The notes: generated by a model from the letters alone, not told the origin. A DNA stretch of 64,000 nt from Puccinia triticina (GCF_026914185.1 NC_070570.1:1364001-1428000), one strand, 5' to 3'; shown: positions 1-11,085, counted from the stretch's first letter. Made by a program: numbers and translations.

Positions 1-76
1 AAGAACCAGCCGTCTCGAAATCCTGAGGCGAGACTGTAAATCTTGAGGTCGCTGGTTCGATCCCGGCTCGGGGGAC
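1..76 (+). pseudogene. tRNA-Tyr(GUA)-like sequence, 3' part well formed, 5' part degenerate
   Basis: The 3' half reads as a tRNA. It has an anticodon stem (29-33 with 41-45, one wobble) closing a loop with anticodon GTA at 36-38. The T-arm is GCTGG/CCGGC around TTCGATC. The 3' acceptor strand TCGGGGG, base A and an encoded CCA follow at about 68-76. The 5' end does not supply the expected CCCCCGA partner, and only CTC/GAG of the D-stem remains. It may be a decayed tRNA-Tyr gene, a tRNA-derived repeat head, or a tRNA copied into a retroelement. The window edge prevents a check of upstream sequence. Confidence 0.5.
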
Positions 77-653
77 CAAATATGGAGCTCCTACGGTGTC
101 AGACCGTAGGCAGCGCGTCGAGGGGATAGTGCAGGTGAGCTGCCCTCGTGGGTGATCCGGATTTGAGTCGTAGAGATCAGACAGATAGCGTTTGGGTGGG
201 GATTTTGAGAGGGCGAAGGGAATGGAATACCCCTCGGCGGTGTTAAGTTTTTAAAGGGAAGGGGGAGGGAGTTCTCTTGGAAAGGATGCGGAAAAATTCG
301 GAACTACGAGCGAGGTGCGTCGGGGAAAGAAACTCAGACAGGATCAATAAACTCAGGCGTATCAAGTACTCAAAACTCAGTCAAAAATAAGCTCCAGAAT
401 CGTGATGATACTTTTCTTTGGATCAGAAAGCGGTACCCTCCCGACCCTTCGTCTAAGTTCGGGGTGAACTTAGACTCTGGGTTGTGACAGTTTATGCGAC
501 AGGCTGCGCGACAGGCCCTTGTGCTCGTCGCGCGCGCGCTACAACTGAAGGAAAGAGAAACCAACAAGACTAAACAGAAAACAAGACACGATGGGCTACC
601 AGAAATGAAAAAACCCTCCTACCCTCCACACTGCTCCCTCCCTTCATGTACAC

Positions 654-689
<36 letters not shown>

Positions 690-814
690 AAAATGTAAAA
701 GAAACAAGCTGTCTGGAAAAGAAATGAGAAACACCTGAGAACCTAAAAGCCGCCGTCGCGCTCCGAGCCGCGCGCGTTGAGATTTGATGCCTTGTACCGT
801 ACAGATCACCACAC
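77..814. other. No gene seen; contains a 33-nt poly(A) run
   Basis: No convincing gene. The stretch holds a 33-base A run (655-687) that could be the tail of a retroposed sequence, CpG-rich fragments, and short frames without recognisable motifs. It borders the truncated left LTR of element A. Confidence 0.5.
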
Positions 815-1062
815 CGGTCGTAACTATATGACTAATATACAAGCTCAAGATATATAAGAGGCGAGAGCGCCAAATAGAGTAAGCAGATACAACCTAGATG
901 ATCAAGAGAGATACCGGTCTTGGCTAAGACCGGTTCGTGGATACAACAAGAATTGCCGAGAACAGCGGAATAAGAGTGAGAGCCCAAGAGCGGGCAGAAG
1001 AGAAGCCATAGTATGGCCAGAAATACTGTACCGGATAAGGTGAAGACAACAGGGTCTTCACA
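815..1062 (-). repeat. Element A 3' LTR (truncated)
   Basis: About 248 bp nearly identical to 18143-18389. On the minus strand it begins TGTGAAGACC at 1062. Similarity to the other LTR stops at about 815, so the distal part is missing or replaced. It contains the palindrome ACCGGTCTTGGCTAAGACCG and an inverted TGAAGAC/GTCTTCA pair at its start. Confidence 0.8.
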
Positions 1063-1094
1063 TCATCCCCTCCAAGATTTAATCCTCCTGATTA

Positions 1095-2954
1095 TCAGGC
1101 GAATTCTTGTAACCAGATGTTTCGTTGGATGTTTTGGGCGGCTTCATTACGGTGAGATAAGTAACCAGTAGATTTCGCCATGTTGTTCTTGAAGAATAAG
1201 TCCTTCGAGTTTCCGTGATAAAGCTTAAGCCGGTCGCCATTAACTGTACCGCGCAACATATGTCCATTTGGGGTTTTCAGCCTGAAGCTCCCATTAGGCG
1301 AAGCGTACTGGATGATAAATGGGCCGTCCCATTTGGGATGGAGCTTACTTGGGCATCCATCAAAGAGTCGCAAGACCATGTCGCCAGCCTTCAGGTTGCG
1401 TTCAGTATATTTATTTTCGTTCTTAGCGGCCCAAAGAGTGGCTTTCTTATTTATTTTGTCAATTTGCTCCAAACGCTTGGACACAAACTCGTCAGATACA
1501 CGGGGTCTATCTTCCATCCGGTGTCCATGACTGTTCACAGCAATGGTGGGTTCGAAACCGTAACACATGAAGAATGGGGACCGTTCGAGGCCGCTGGAGC
1601 AAGAGGTGCGATAGCCAAAGAGGGCTAGTCCGAGATATAGGTCCCAGTCAGCCTGTTTGTCTGGGACGCAAAGTTTCCTCAAGCTGTTCATTAACGTACT
1701 GTGGAACCTCTCCACTAGTCCGTTGGATTGAGGATGGTATGGGGAGATCCTATTATGGATTATTTTGTTTTCACTAAGGAATCCCTGGTATACATGTGAA
1801 TCAAACTCTGCGCCGTTATCGCTAGTGATTGAGTGAGGGAAGCCGTGATTTTCAATTAGGGTTTTGACAAGTTTAACGGCAGCAAGCCCGGATTGTGCTC
1901 GCAATGGAACCGCATACGCCCAACCGGCGCCGTAGTCAATGGCTGTCGCCAAGTATTGATTACCTTGTTGTGTCTTAGGTAAGGGTCCGACAAAATCCAT
2001 TCCCCACTTCACAAAGGGGCCTTTGCGTTCAATCACCTGTAGGGGCATCTTATTTTTGTCAGTATTATTAACACAGAATTGACATGAGATGCAGTCGCGT
2101 ACAACATCAATAACTATTTTGTTCATGTATGGAAAGTAACACTCGTTTTGAAGTTGATGCAGCGTATCCTTAGCGTTGCAATGACCAAGACGGATGTGAG
2201 TTTCTTTAGCAAAGCGTGAGGCTTTGTTTATATTGGGGTGTATCCTTACCTTTTTTCCATGTAGGTTAGTCTGATATAATTCACCATGTTCAAACACAAA
2301 ACCCTTCTGTTGAAGTTCCTTGGGATGGTTCGCTTTGAGTTGTCTCAATCGTTTGAAGAAGGATTCAACCGCGGTTCCAATTAGAAACAAGGAGTCAGCA
2401 ACCTCAGGAGGTTCTTTTTCTAAGGGCTTGTCGGGTTTTCTTGATAGGGCGTCTGCCGCCATTTGTTCAGGACCAGGGCGATAGACTATAAAGACATCAA
2501 AGAATTCGATCTCATCGACAAAGCAAGCAAGTTGTCTGTTCACGTGTCTTTGAGTTTTGAAGTACTTTAGCAATTCGTGGTCTGTTCTTACGAGGATTGG
2601 GGATCCCTCAATGTAGCCACAAAAGTGTTTGAGAGCGTGTACAATAGCCAAGAGTTCCCGTTCTTGTGCAGAGTAGTTTTGTTTGGTTTTAGATAATTTC
2701 CGAGATTCGTATGCAATGGGGCAGAGGTCCTTGTTCTTTACAGTTTTGCTGTATTTCTCCAGGGAGAAGTTGATTTTGACCGTTTCACCATTTGGGTTCT
2801 GTTGTAAAACGGCGCCAATGTTCTTTCCTGACGCATCGGTGTCTAGGACAAAAGGTGCAAACGGTTTTGGGTGCTTGAGAGGGATGGTTTCCGACAATTG
2901 ATGTTTGAGTTCTTGGAAAGCAGATTCCTGATCCCCCTCCCACGTTATACCCAA
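1095..2954 (-). pseudogene. Element A pol, RNase H and integrase part
   Basis: An open frame of about 619 codons on the minus strand. RNase H comes first (FVLDTDASG, then YSAQERELLAIVHALKHF and RTDHELLKYF). The integrase zinc finger follows (HIRLGHC ... CISCQFC). The integrase core keeps its acidic triad: D in WGMDFVGPL, D in ITSDNGAEF, E in NGLVERFHSTL. The C-terminal GPFII region follows and no chromodomain was recognised. The frame is cut at its 5' side by element B at 2972; the rest of pol resumes at 9937 and upstream. It is a fragment because the remaining pol carries stops and frameshifts. Confidence 0.9.
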
Positions 2955-2971
2955 GCGTTGCCTTGGTGATC

Positions 2972-3294
2972 TGTAAGCTCGCGATTGAGCTTCACTGATC
3001 TAGCGTCTTGGGAGTCTCAATGGGCGCGGTACAAGGTCCAACCTTGGAGGGAAACACTTCTGGAACCTAACTAGGGATGCATTGCAACTATTCCAGGGGA
3101 AGTGTCAGTACTTCCCTGCTGTATTTAAAATTAAAGATGATGAAGAGGAAATGCTCACCTAGTCCAGGGGAAGTGTCAGTACTTCCCTGCTGGAATAGGA
3201 GGGCGCGGGCCGACAAGGCCTAAGAACTCGGTCCGAGGTGAATTGGTGATATCCTCGTGACTCCTTTGGTGAGGTCGCGGGGCGTGAGCTCACA
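2972..3294 (-). repeat. Element B 3' LTR
   Basis: A 323-bp terminal repeat with TG...CA ends. It holds two copies of the hairpin repeat, whereas the other B LTR holds three. The outermost arms are CTATTCCAG (3088-3096) and CTGGAATAG (3190-3198); the partner LTR has CTAGTCCAG and CTGGACTAG. Confidence 0.92.
3088..3198 (-). promoter_or_regulatory. Duplicated LTR hairpin module (element B)
   Basis: On the sense (minus) strand each copy is an outer 9-bp arm, an inner GGGAAGT/ACTTCCC stem, and the returning arm. The two copies are separated by a 40-nt spacer (3119-3158) that begins GTGAGC directly after CTAG and ends TACAG. The same layout with different stem sequences occurs in elements C, D and E. 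Confidence 0.7.
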
Positions 3295-5456
3295 TCTTCC
3301 CCTCCTATAAAACAGTTGGAGGGGGTTGGCAGGATCGGTGCTGGTGGGGTAGGTGGGAGAGGTGGCCTCACGTCGGGATTGGTTGAGGGGGCAGTAGAAT
3401 TTTTCGGAGAATCTTTGAGTGGTGTCGGAGGTGATGGTCGCCGTTCAATAAACTCTTTGACTTTGGAGATATGGAAGACCGGGTGTCGTTGATTGCCCGG
3501 TGGCAGCTGTAATTCAACATTTTGGCTGTGGTTTGAAACATTGATTATCCAATATGGTCCCTCAAACCGCGGCTTCAGTTTGTTGGTTCCAGGCTGGTGT
3601 CTATCCCGCCAGTCGGCCGAGTTGAGCCATGCCTTACAACCCTGCACAAGAGGCTCGCGGTTTTTGCATCTTTTATTGTGATGTGTCGCCTGTCTGATGC
3701 GGCTTAACCACAGGGCGTCCCGGGCGTCTGCCCAGCTGCTCTCGCAAAGTCTGAGCCAGTTGTCTAGAGCGGGGATTGGGTTGTTGTCCGGCGGCAAGGA
3801 TGGAAAAAGACATGGTTGTTGTCCGAAGACAAGTGCAAATGGGCTGACCCCCGTCGCCCCATTCGTCGCGCTGTTGATTGCAAATTCAACCGCAGGTATG
3901 GCTTCAAGCCATTTACTGTGCTTTTTGATTGTTGTCAAGCGCAGGATTTGCCTGACGGTTTTGTTGGTGCGTTCGCTCTGACCGTCCGCTTACGGATGGA
4001 ACACCGAGGTCATATGGAAGTTGATGTTCATCCTGGCCATCAGAGCCCTCCAGAATTTGGACGTCCATAACTTATCGCGGTCGCTAATGATTGATCGCGG
4101 GGCACCAAAGGTGGCGGTCCATCCTTCGAAAAAACGGGAGGCTACTTTCTCTGCTGAGTCCGTTTGTAAACACGGGATGATCTTCGTGAACCCCGACAGT
4201 CGGCAGGTGACCGTCAGGATCATGTCGTAATGGTTGGATTGCTTCAGTGGGCCCACGAAGTCAATAGCAAGGTCGGACAGCGGTTTTCTGGGCATTGGTG
4301 GGGTCAGCATTTTTCCTGTTGGCGCTGTAGTTGGTGCCTTTGTGCGTTGGCATACCTCGCACGAGGAGGTGAATTCCAGCACGTCCTTCAATAATTGGGA
4401 CCAGAAAAAGTCTGAGCGTAACTCATCCAGTGTTTTCTGGTAACCTAAGTGGCCAAGGCGGTCGTGGGCTTCTTTGATCAACATTTGCCGTACGTTCCCT
4501 ATCAAGGGAATTATCAGTCGACCTTCCAGGAAGAGCAATCCGTCCACGTCCACACAGTCGTCCCGAAGTGGTAGGGCACTGCGTGCATCCGCGCAGAACT
4601 TGTCAGTGTCATAGCTCTCGATGATCCTGGCGCGTAGATCTGCTGAGAGAGCAGTTCCCCCCTCTGTCAACGCTGCTACGCGCGCCACGTCCGCTGACGA
4701 AGGCCCTTCAGTGGTGTCGGTCTGGTCCTTTCTTGATAGGGCGTCCGCCACCGTGTTGTCTTCGCCTTTAATGTAATTGAAATTTAGGTCAAAGTCCGCA
4801 AGAAGTTTGGTCCATCGAGCTTGTCGTCGGCTGAGGTTACGTTGTTGGGGAAGGTGTGTCAGCGAGTGATGGTTGGTCATGGCGTTGACTTTCATTCCCA
4901 GGAGTAGCATTTTCCACTTTTGCAGGGTGTGTACCACTGCAAGTAATTCCTGTTCATGGACCGGGTAGTTTTGCTTGACTGAGGTCATTTGTGGGGATTC
5001 GTAAGCTATAGGCGAGGCCAGCTTCCATTTGGCGCCCTGGAACAACGCTGCTCCAAGGCCAGAGCCACTTGCGTCCGTGAATAACCAGAGCGGATGGTCT
5101 GAGTAAAAATTGACGTTCTTCAGGGCGGGCAAGTTTGTCATGATGCGTTTGATGTTTTCAAAAGCTTTCTCTTCAGCCTCCCCCCAGTTGAAGGACTGTT
5201 TGTTGATTTTTGAGCTTGTCAGGGGGGTGAGTGTGCCGACATACTTTTCTAGACCCCAGATGAACTTTTTCATCCATTGTACTGTCCCCAAGAATCGTTT
5301 CACGCCTTTTGCGGAGCATGGAGATGGCCATTTTTGGATAGCTTCGACCTTGTCGTTGTCCGGGCGGATGCCTTCTTTTGAGATCCAGTGTCCCAAGAAT
5401 TTGATCCTTTTCCGAAAGGGCTGGGTCTTCTTTGGGCTGCAATACAGGTGGGCCTG
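3159..5456 (-). pseudogene. Element B RT thumb, RNase H and integrase
   Basis: One minus-strand frame broken by a TAA at about 3986 (HP-stop-ADGQ, where element E has HPQADG). RT thumb and connection come first (FLGHWISKEG, KRFLGTVQWMKKF). RNase H has LFTDASGSGLGAAL, VHEQELLAVVHTL and TNHHSLTH. The integrase zinc finger is HDRLGHL ... CEVCQRTKAP, and the core residues are in LAIDFVGPL, IISDRDKLW and the ERTNKT region. The C-terminal frame runs into the LTR before stopping at 3159. Protein sequence is close to D and E, marking them as one lineage. Confidence 0.9.
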
Positions 5457-6284
5457 TCAGAGACGTTTGAGGACTGATCGGACATGTTGTTCATGTTCTT
5501 GATGCGAGTTCAAAAAAACCACAATGTTGTCCAAATAGACAACGCAGACTTTGTTTATAAGGTTGCCCAATGCCTCTTCTAGCCGGGCCTGGTGTGTTGC
5601 CGGTGCGTTCGTCAATCCCATCAGCATTACAACCCATTCCATTAAACCCCAGGGTGTCTTTACGGCCGTTAGCGGGATGTCCTCCTCTTGCATCCGCGTT
5701 TGAAAAAAAGCTTTGGTTTGGTCAAGAATGGAAAAGATTTTTCCCCCGGCGACCATGCGGACCAGCTTGTCTACATTGGGCAATGGTGAGCGATTGCAAA
5801 CCGTGAAGCTGTTAAGTCTTCTATAATCGCAAACCCACCTAGGCATAGCCGTAGAGTCCTTTTTTGGGATGATCATGCTAGGCGAGGCGTATTGGCTGGT
5901 TGAGCATTGTATGCGTCCGGCTTCCAGGTGCTGTTTGAGCAATGTCTGCCACGCCGCGAGGTGTTTTTTGGGATAGGGGTACTGCTTCTTGTTCACCACT
6001 GCATTTGGATTGGTCAGAATGATTTTGTGTCGGGTTCTTGATGCTTCAGACTGGATCTTTGCTGGGAAGAAACTCTCCGCAAATTGTCCCGCCTCCTCTG
6101 TATCATCCAAAACCGCCGGAATGTCCAGAGGGAAGAGGTCTTTGAACTCAAGGAGAACTCGGCGTTCTGAAGACTGGCGGTTGGGTTCTTCCACCGCCGC
6201 GGTCATGTAGCTCTTCTCTGAATCTGGGGCGTGTTTCCATGAATCTTGATACCCAATGGTTCGTGTATCAGGTATGAGTTCCAA
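5457..6284 (-). pseudogene. Element B reverse transcriptase, fingers and palm
   Basis: Contains the block TRHKIILTNPNA, LPRWVCDYRRLNSF-like (here MPRWVCDYRRLNS), ILDQTKAFFQTRM and VKTPWGLMEWVVML, ending with the catalytic motif VVYLDNIVVF. The usual second aspartate of YLDD is replaced by N (YLDN), which would inactivate polymerisation. The frame ends with a TGA at the position where E has a cysteine codon; the following frame (3159-5456) is in phase. It is out of phase with the upstream protease frame, which overlaps it by about 80 nt. Confidence 0.88.
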
Positions 6285-6715
6285 ATAGAGACTATCAGTT
6301 CAAAGTGAAAGAGGAACGGTGTTCCTAGGATGGCGTCGTAAGATCCTATAACCGGGCCAATCCGAAATGAAACTGTGCGGAATTCAATCAAGGCGTCCTC
6401 TGTTGTTAGATCACCAACGACGTATTCCTTTAACAGTAGAGGTGTCGATAGGCGCGTTTTCATTGCCAGGTAAACCCGTGTCGGCAATGCGAGCGGTAAC
6501 GGGGGTAGATTTGAGGCGTTTGCGGCCTCCTGAGAAATCAAATTAATTTCTGATCCCGTGTCGATTAGGATTTGGATGAGGGTGTCTTTTAACCTCATTG
6601 TTAAGATGACGCGGTCCGGGGGTTGAGATTGCTTGGATTGTGTTGAGGTACCATTGTGTGATGGCACAAGGACAAGGGGCGAGGGTACGTGGGCAAGGGG
6701 CAAGGGTAAGGTCAT
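6203..6715 (-). pseudogene. Element B aspartic protease
   Basis: An ATG frame of 170 codons. After a Pro/Ser-rich leader it has the retropepsin active site LIDTGSEINLIS and the C-terminal YDAILGTPFLF motif. As in D and E, the protease is the first recognisable domain, and no gag precedes it. A frameshift separates it from the RT frame. Confidence 0.85.
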
Positions 6716-6754
6716 CTTGTGATGCTGTCGAAGTCAGGTTCAAGGAAAAAAAAG

Positions 6755-7057
6755 TGTAAGCTCACGATTGAGCTTCACTGATCTGGCGTCTTGGGAGTCT
6801 CAATGGGCGCGGTACAAGGTCCAAACTTGGAGGGAAACACTTCTGAAACCTAACTAGGGATGCATTGCAACTAGTCCAGGGGAAGTGTCAGTACTTCCCT
6901 GCTGTATTTACAATTAAAGATGATGAAGAGGAAATGCTCACCTGGTCCAGGGGAAGTGTCAGTACTTCCCTGCTGTATTTACAATTAAAGATGATAAAGA
7001 GGAAATGCTCACCTGGTCCAGGGGAAGTGTCAGTACTTCCCTGCTGGACTAGGAGGG
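6755..7057 (-). repeat. Element B 5' LTR, first part (continues at 9836-9931)
   Basis: Begins TGTAAGCTCACG on the plus strand and is interrupted after 7057 by element C. It resumes at 9836, C's duplicated GAGGG being part of the LTR. It has three copies of the roughly 71-bp hairpin-plus-spacer unit, against two in the other B LTR. Confidence 0.9.
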
Positions 7058-7388
7058 TGCAAGACTCCTAAATAGGGGTCTTCACTGATTGTCGTCGAGG
7101 GGCGCAAGGGACGAGGCAAAGAGCCAGAGAACGTTCTAGTACCATCGTGGGGGGACTATATTGCAGGTAACTAAACTGGAGAGAGGGAAACTCTCTCTGT
7201 AAGTACAACTAGAAAGGGGGATAAGAAAGGGAAATAGGTGGAATGGCTTACCTAGACCGGAGAGAGGGAAACTCTCTACCGGACTAGGAAGGTGTGGAAG
7301 GGAACAGACTAAATACTCTGTAGCTTATGTAATACTGTGACAGGGCTTGTGAACTGTTCTTGTGAGACCAGGGGGAGCGGGGCTCACA
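7058..7388 (-). repeat. Element C 3' LTR
   Basis: 331 bp with TG...CA ends and only a few differences from 9505-9835. It contains the duplicated hairpin module at 7171-7287. The spacer (7197-7251 on the minus strand) starts GTAAGC after CTAG and ends TTACAG. Confidence 0.92.
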
Positions 7389-9504
7389 TTCTCCCCTCCT
7401 ATAAAAGAAAAGGAAAAGGTGAGAGCAGAGAGGGATCAAAAAGAAAAAGCAAAGGAGCGGGAAGGGGCAGGGAGAAGATGGAAGGCAGGAGGGAAAAGGA
7501 AACCTTGCATAGATTATTTGCGTTCCAGAAGAGGGCCATTTGTCCAAAACTCTATGTATCTCCATAAAATCATTCCATTTTCTTCAATTCCACCCCGCTT
7601 GTCCATTATCCACATCAATCAACCAGGAGACCCTTTATCCATTCCTTAGGAGATCTTCTGGTGAATTCGGTTGTACAATGGCGGGTGGAGGCAGTCAATA
7701 TGAAAGATTCTGAGAGATAAGGTTGAGTTTCTGGAGGCGTGACTGGAGGAGAAATCACGTGTGGCAGAGGATCCAGACGGCGGGGCGGGGCGCGGCAGGT
7801 CAGGCAGGAGGGTACGGGCAGGGAGGGACAGACAGAGCAGGCCAGGGAAGTCAGGTTGGTGAAGCCAGATGATGGCAGGGCAGATTTTGGTTGAGGTAGG
7901 TCAGGTTCAGATTCAGATTGGTCGGGTTCAGATAGATCAGATTCAGATTCAGATAGGTCAGACGTCAGATTTGGGTTCAGGGTAAGGGTCAGGTCAGGAG
8001 TAGGCGGAGGCAGGGAAGGGAAGGAGCAAGGAAGAGGGAGGGTCGGTGGATGTCTTGTTACTGGAAAAAACAATCCGGGGAATGTCAGGGAGTCAGGGGA
8101 ATGTCAGGGAGTTGTCGGAGAGGCAAGGAGGTCGTCGGGGCTGAAGAGGGCGCTGGCGTTGCCGGCGGCGATGGGCCAGGTAGTCGTCGGCTGGGCAGAG
8201 AGCTTGTCGGTTGGGAAGAAGGCTCGTCGGAAGCTATCGCGAGGGAGGTTACGAGGAGGTGGTACATAGATGGTGACCAAAGACCAATGAAGGTCCGGCC
8301 AGGCTGAGTACAGGGAGGGTGAGACAAGAAATCAATGGGGCAATGAGCTTGAGGTCGAGTGGTCTGCGTGGTCAGTCGTCCGAGTTCCAGGGCTTAAGAG
8401 GGTGTTGGATTTCGGGAAAGGTCTCCCTTCCTCAGTGGGACCCCATTGACCCCACCAAGGAAGGTGGAGCTTGGTAGTCAAGTGAGCGCGGCGGGGAGTC
8501 TAGGGGGTCGTCGGAGATTTGAGGGATTCGTTGGAGAGTCGGGGGAGTAGCGGAGAGTCGCGGATGTAGGAGGAGGTTGAGGATCAAGCCACGGCAGCAG
8601 GGCATGGCAGTCATCTGCAGTCCAGGGACGTTGTCGGCAGGACAATGAAGTCGTCGTAAGGCCAAGGATGTTGTCGGGGATGAAAGGATGTCGCCACTCG
8701 TGTGGTCAGAAAGCTTGGACGTCCGAGTACATCCAGGAAGAGATTGAAAGGGCAGGGTAGGAGTTTTGCTGGGCAGTTAGGAAGCGAGGGCGGGCCGAGC
8801 CGGGCAGAATGGCCTGAGGAGACCCAGGGTGCTTGACACTGTCTGAGAGGGGCAACCAGCTGGTTGAGATGATCCCCGCTTTGAATCTTCAGAGGGAGCA
8901 GGGCTTAGGCAGTTGTCGGTAGTCAAGGAAGCCGTCCGCGGGTCAAAAAACGTTGACGGGGCATGTAAGCGATCGGAAGGCTAGGGGAGCGTTTTGAGGC
9001 AAGACAAGCTTGGGTACTTCCGGGGGCTTGGACGGGACGGGTAGGGGGTACGGCGAGCGCTTTGAAGGAGCAGATCGGCCCGGTCAGGACAACGAGATGG
9101 CGGATGGATCGCGGCAGTGAGTCGTTGAAGGAGGCGATGGGGAGGCGGCGGCAAGGCAGGCTTGGTCGTTGTTGAGCAGTAAGCTGACACTACCGGCCAT
9201 CATCCAGTCGAACGGTAGTCCGTTCCTTCTAGGAGTCAAAGAGCGCGGGCGCTGAGACACTCGAGGCCATGAAAAGAAGAGGGAGGTGGGGGCCGTTCGA
9301 TCAAAGAAAACAGTCGACAGGGAGTTCAGAACAGGAGAGGGGCCGTTCAGGTCGGCTCCTCAAGACAGAAGGGCGCCGCGGCGAGCGAGCGCAACCAAAG
9401 AAGGTCGTGGAGAAGATCAGAAGGAAGGGAAAAAAAAATTCCAGAGGTCGAGGCTGGGAGCCAATGAAGGCGAGCCAATGATTGATGGAACTAGAAAAAA
9501 AAAG
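7389..9504 (-). other. Element C internal region, no recognisable protein
   Basis: Short minus-strand frames are Pro/Ser/Asp-rich (for example 7615-8073) and resemble only loosely the Ser/Pro leader that precedes the protease in E. A simple AGATTC-type repeat lies at about 7890-7965. No protease, RT, integrase, capsid or zinc-knuckle motif was seen. The sense strand is pyrimidine-rich. Confidence 0.6.
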
Positions 9505-9835
9505 TGTAAGACTCCTAAATAGGGGTCTTCACTGATTGTCGTCGAGGGGCGCAAGGGACGAGGCAAAGAGCCAGAGAACGTTCTAGTACCATCGTGGGGG
9601 GACTATATTGCAGGTAACTAGACCGGAGAGAGGGAAACTCTCTCTGTAAGTACAACTAGAAAGGGGGATAAGAAAGGGAAATAGGTGGAATGGCTTACCT
9701 AGACCGGAGAGAGGGAAACTCTCTACCGGACTAGGAAGGTGTGGAAGGGAACAGACTAAATACTCTGTAGCTTATGTAATACTGTGACAGGGCTTGTGAA
9801 CTGTTCTTGTGAGACCAGGGGGAGCGGGGCTCACA
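9505..9835 (-). repeat. Element C 5' LTR
   Basis: 331 bp; begins TGTAAGACTCC and ends GGGGCTCACA on the plus strand. Immediately left, 9495-9504, is the A-run that on the sense strand gives the C-oligo(T)-C stretch where a primer binding site is expected. Confidence 0.92.
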
Positions 9836-9992
9836 GAGGGCGCGGGCCAACAAGACCTAAGAACTCGGTCCAAGGTGAATTGGTGACATCCTTGTGACTC
9901 CTTTGGTGAGGTTGCGGGGCGTGACCTCACATGATCCCTGGGTGAGCTGGTACAGCGGAGTTGCGATTTTAGAGAAGTCTTTTATAAACTGT

Positions 9993-11081
9993 TTATAATA
10001 GGTAGCCAGGTTCAGAAACCTCCGTGATATCCTTAGGAGTCGGCCAACTTAAAATTTGTTTGACTTTCCTCTGTTTGACCCTGATACCGTCGCCGCTTAC
10101 TATGTGGCCTAAGAATATGAGATCAGATTTTCCCCAGACGCACTTTTTAGTGGACACAACCAAATCATATTTTTTCAACAGTTCAAATATCTTATGCAGA
10201 TGAGCCTTATGTTCCTTGGGGCTTTTTGAGTATACTATGACGTCGTCCAGGTATACTAACGCGAACTTTCCAAGGGCTTCCCTGAGGATCATGTTCATCA
10301 TTTATTGGAACGTTGCCGGTGCTTTACACAACCCAAAAGGCATTACCAGGAACTCGTAAGAACCGTTAAGCATTGCGAACGCCGTTTTTGGAATTGAGTC
10401 TTCCGACAGTTTAACTTGCCAGAATCCGGATTTCAGGTCAATACTGCTAAAGATTTCTGCACCTTCTATAAATTTATATGCGTCGTCAATTTGCAGAAGG
10501 GGGTACGAGTTCTTTACCGTTAGCGCATTAAGCTTACAATAATCCACGCATACACAATTAGAACCGTCCGATTTCTTCACAAGAATTAACGGCGCTGACC
10601 ACGGTGATTTTGATGGCTGAATGATACCATTGTGCAGGGCTTCTTTGACAAAGGTTTCAGTTAGTTGATGTTCGTGGGGAGAGTAAGGCTGCCCATGAAC
10701 TTTAACAGGAGCATGCTTACTCGTATCAATTACATGTTTGAATTCCTTATCTTTTGGAAGGCCTACGATCTCGCGGAAACATTTGGGTGCCGTCTTGTAT
10801 GCGACTTGATGAAATTGGTTTGTAAATTCCTTGCCGTCTGCGATCAGAGAGTTTAGACCGTTCCGGGGGCGCGTCGTGGAGTTGTAAGGCCGCACATAGA
10901 CGGCTTTACCCTTGTTATTGATAAAACTATAGCTTAGGTCATCATAGTCCGGGACAGCTTTGGTTAGACAGAGCCATGGTAGACCCAGGATCAGATCCAT
11001 CTCTGGGAGACAGATCAGGAACGCCTCAACTTCAGTGCAGTTGTTATTGATACACAGTCGAAATTGACCTTTATATTTCAC
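9993..11081 (-). pseudogene. Element A protease end and reverse transcriptase
   Basis: Two in-phase frames (10302-11081 and 9993-10301) separated by one TAA just after PATFQ. It begins with the end of the protease (LILGLPWL). RT follows with VKKSDGSNCVCVDYCKLN, SSIDLKSGFWQVKL and FLVMPFGLCKAPATFQ, and the active site ALVYLDDVIVYS. A single-base frameshift after KDITEV ends the frame at 9993; in another frame the sequence continues as thumb (LATYYKQF). The rest of pol is beyond element B at 1095-2954. Confidence 0.9.
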
Positions 11082-11085
11082 GGCA

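Larger units (their letters stand above)
7058..9835 (-). mobile_element. Element C: non-autonomous, non-coding LTR retrotransposon
   Basis: Two 331-bp LTRs (7058-7388 and 9505-9835) flank about 2.1 kb without recognisable pol or gag. The target duplication GAGGG is at 7053-7057 and 9836-9840. The polypurine tract TATAGGAGGGGAGAA and the C, nine T, CTAG sequence after the 5' LTR match elements B, D and E. It therefore looks like a derivative mobilised in trans by that lineage (a LARD-type element). Confidence 0.9.
2972..9931 (-). mobile_element. Element B: gag-less Ty3/gypsy element carrying element C in its 5' LTR
   Basis: Bounded by 5-bp target duplications TGATC (2967-2971 and 9932-9936) inside element A. 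Its LTRs are 2972-3294 and 6755-7057 plus 9836-9931, the second being split by element C. Internal order on the minus strand is protease (6203-6715), RT (5457-6284), then RNase H and integrase (3159-5456). No capsid or zinc-knuckle gag frame lies between the LTR and the protease. The polypurine tract is TATAGGAGGGGAAGA and the sequence after the 5' LTR is C, eight T, CCTTGAA. About 4.2 kb without element C. Several in-frame stops and one frameshift make it inactive. Confidence 0.92.

Noticed and set aside
655..687. Poly(A) tail proving a LINE or SINE spanning 1-687
   Set aside because: No matching TSD, no second copy in the window, and no body motif; left as a possibility only.
8050..9522. 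Several short frames in element C as a missing gag
   Set aside because: No capsid or zinc-knuckle pattern in any of them; mostly Pro/Ser or Arg/Gly composition.
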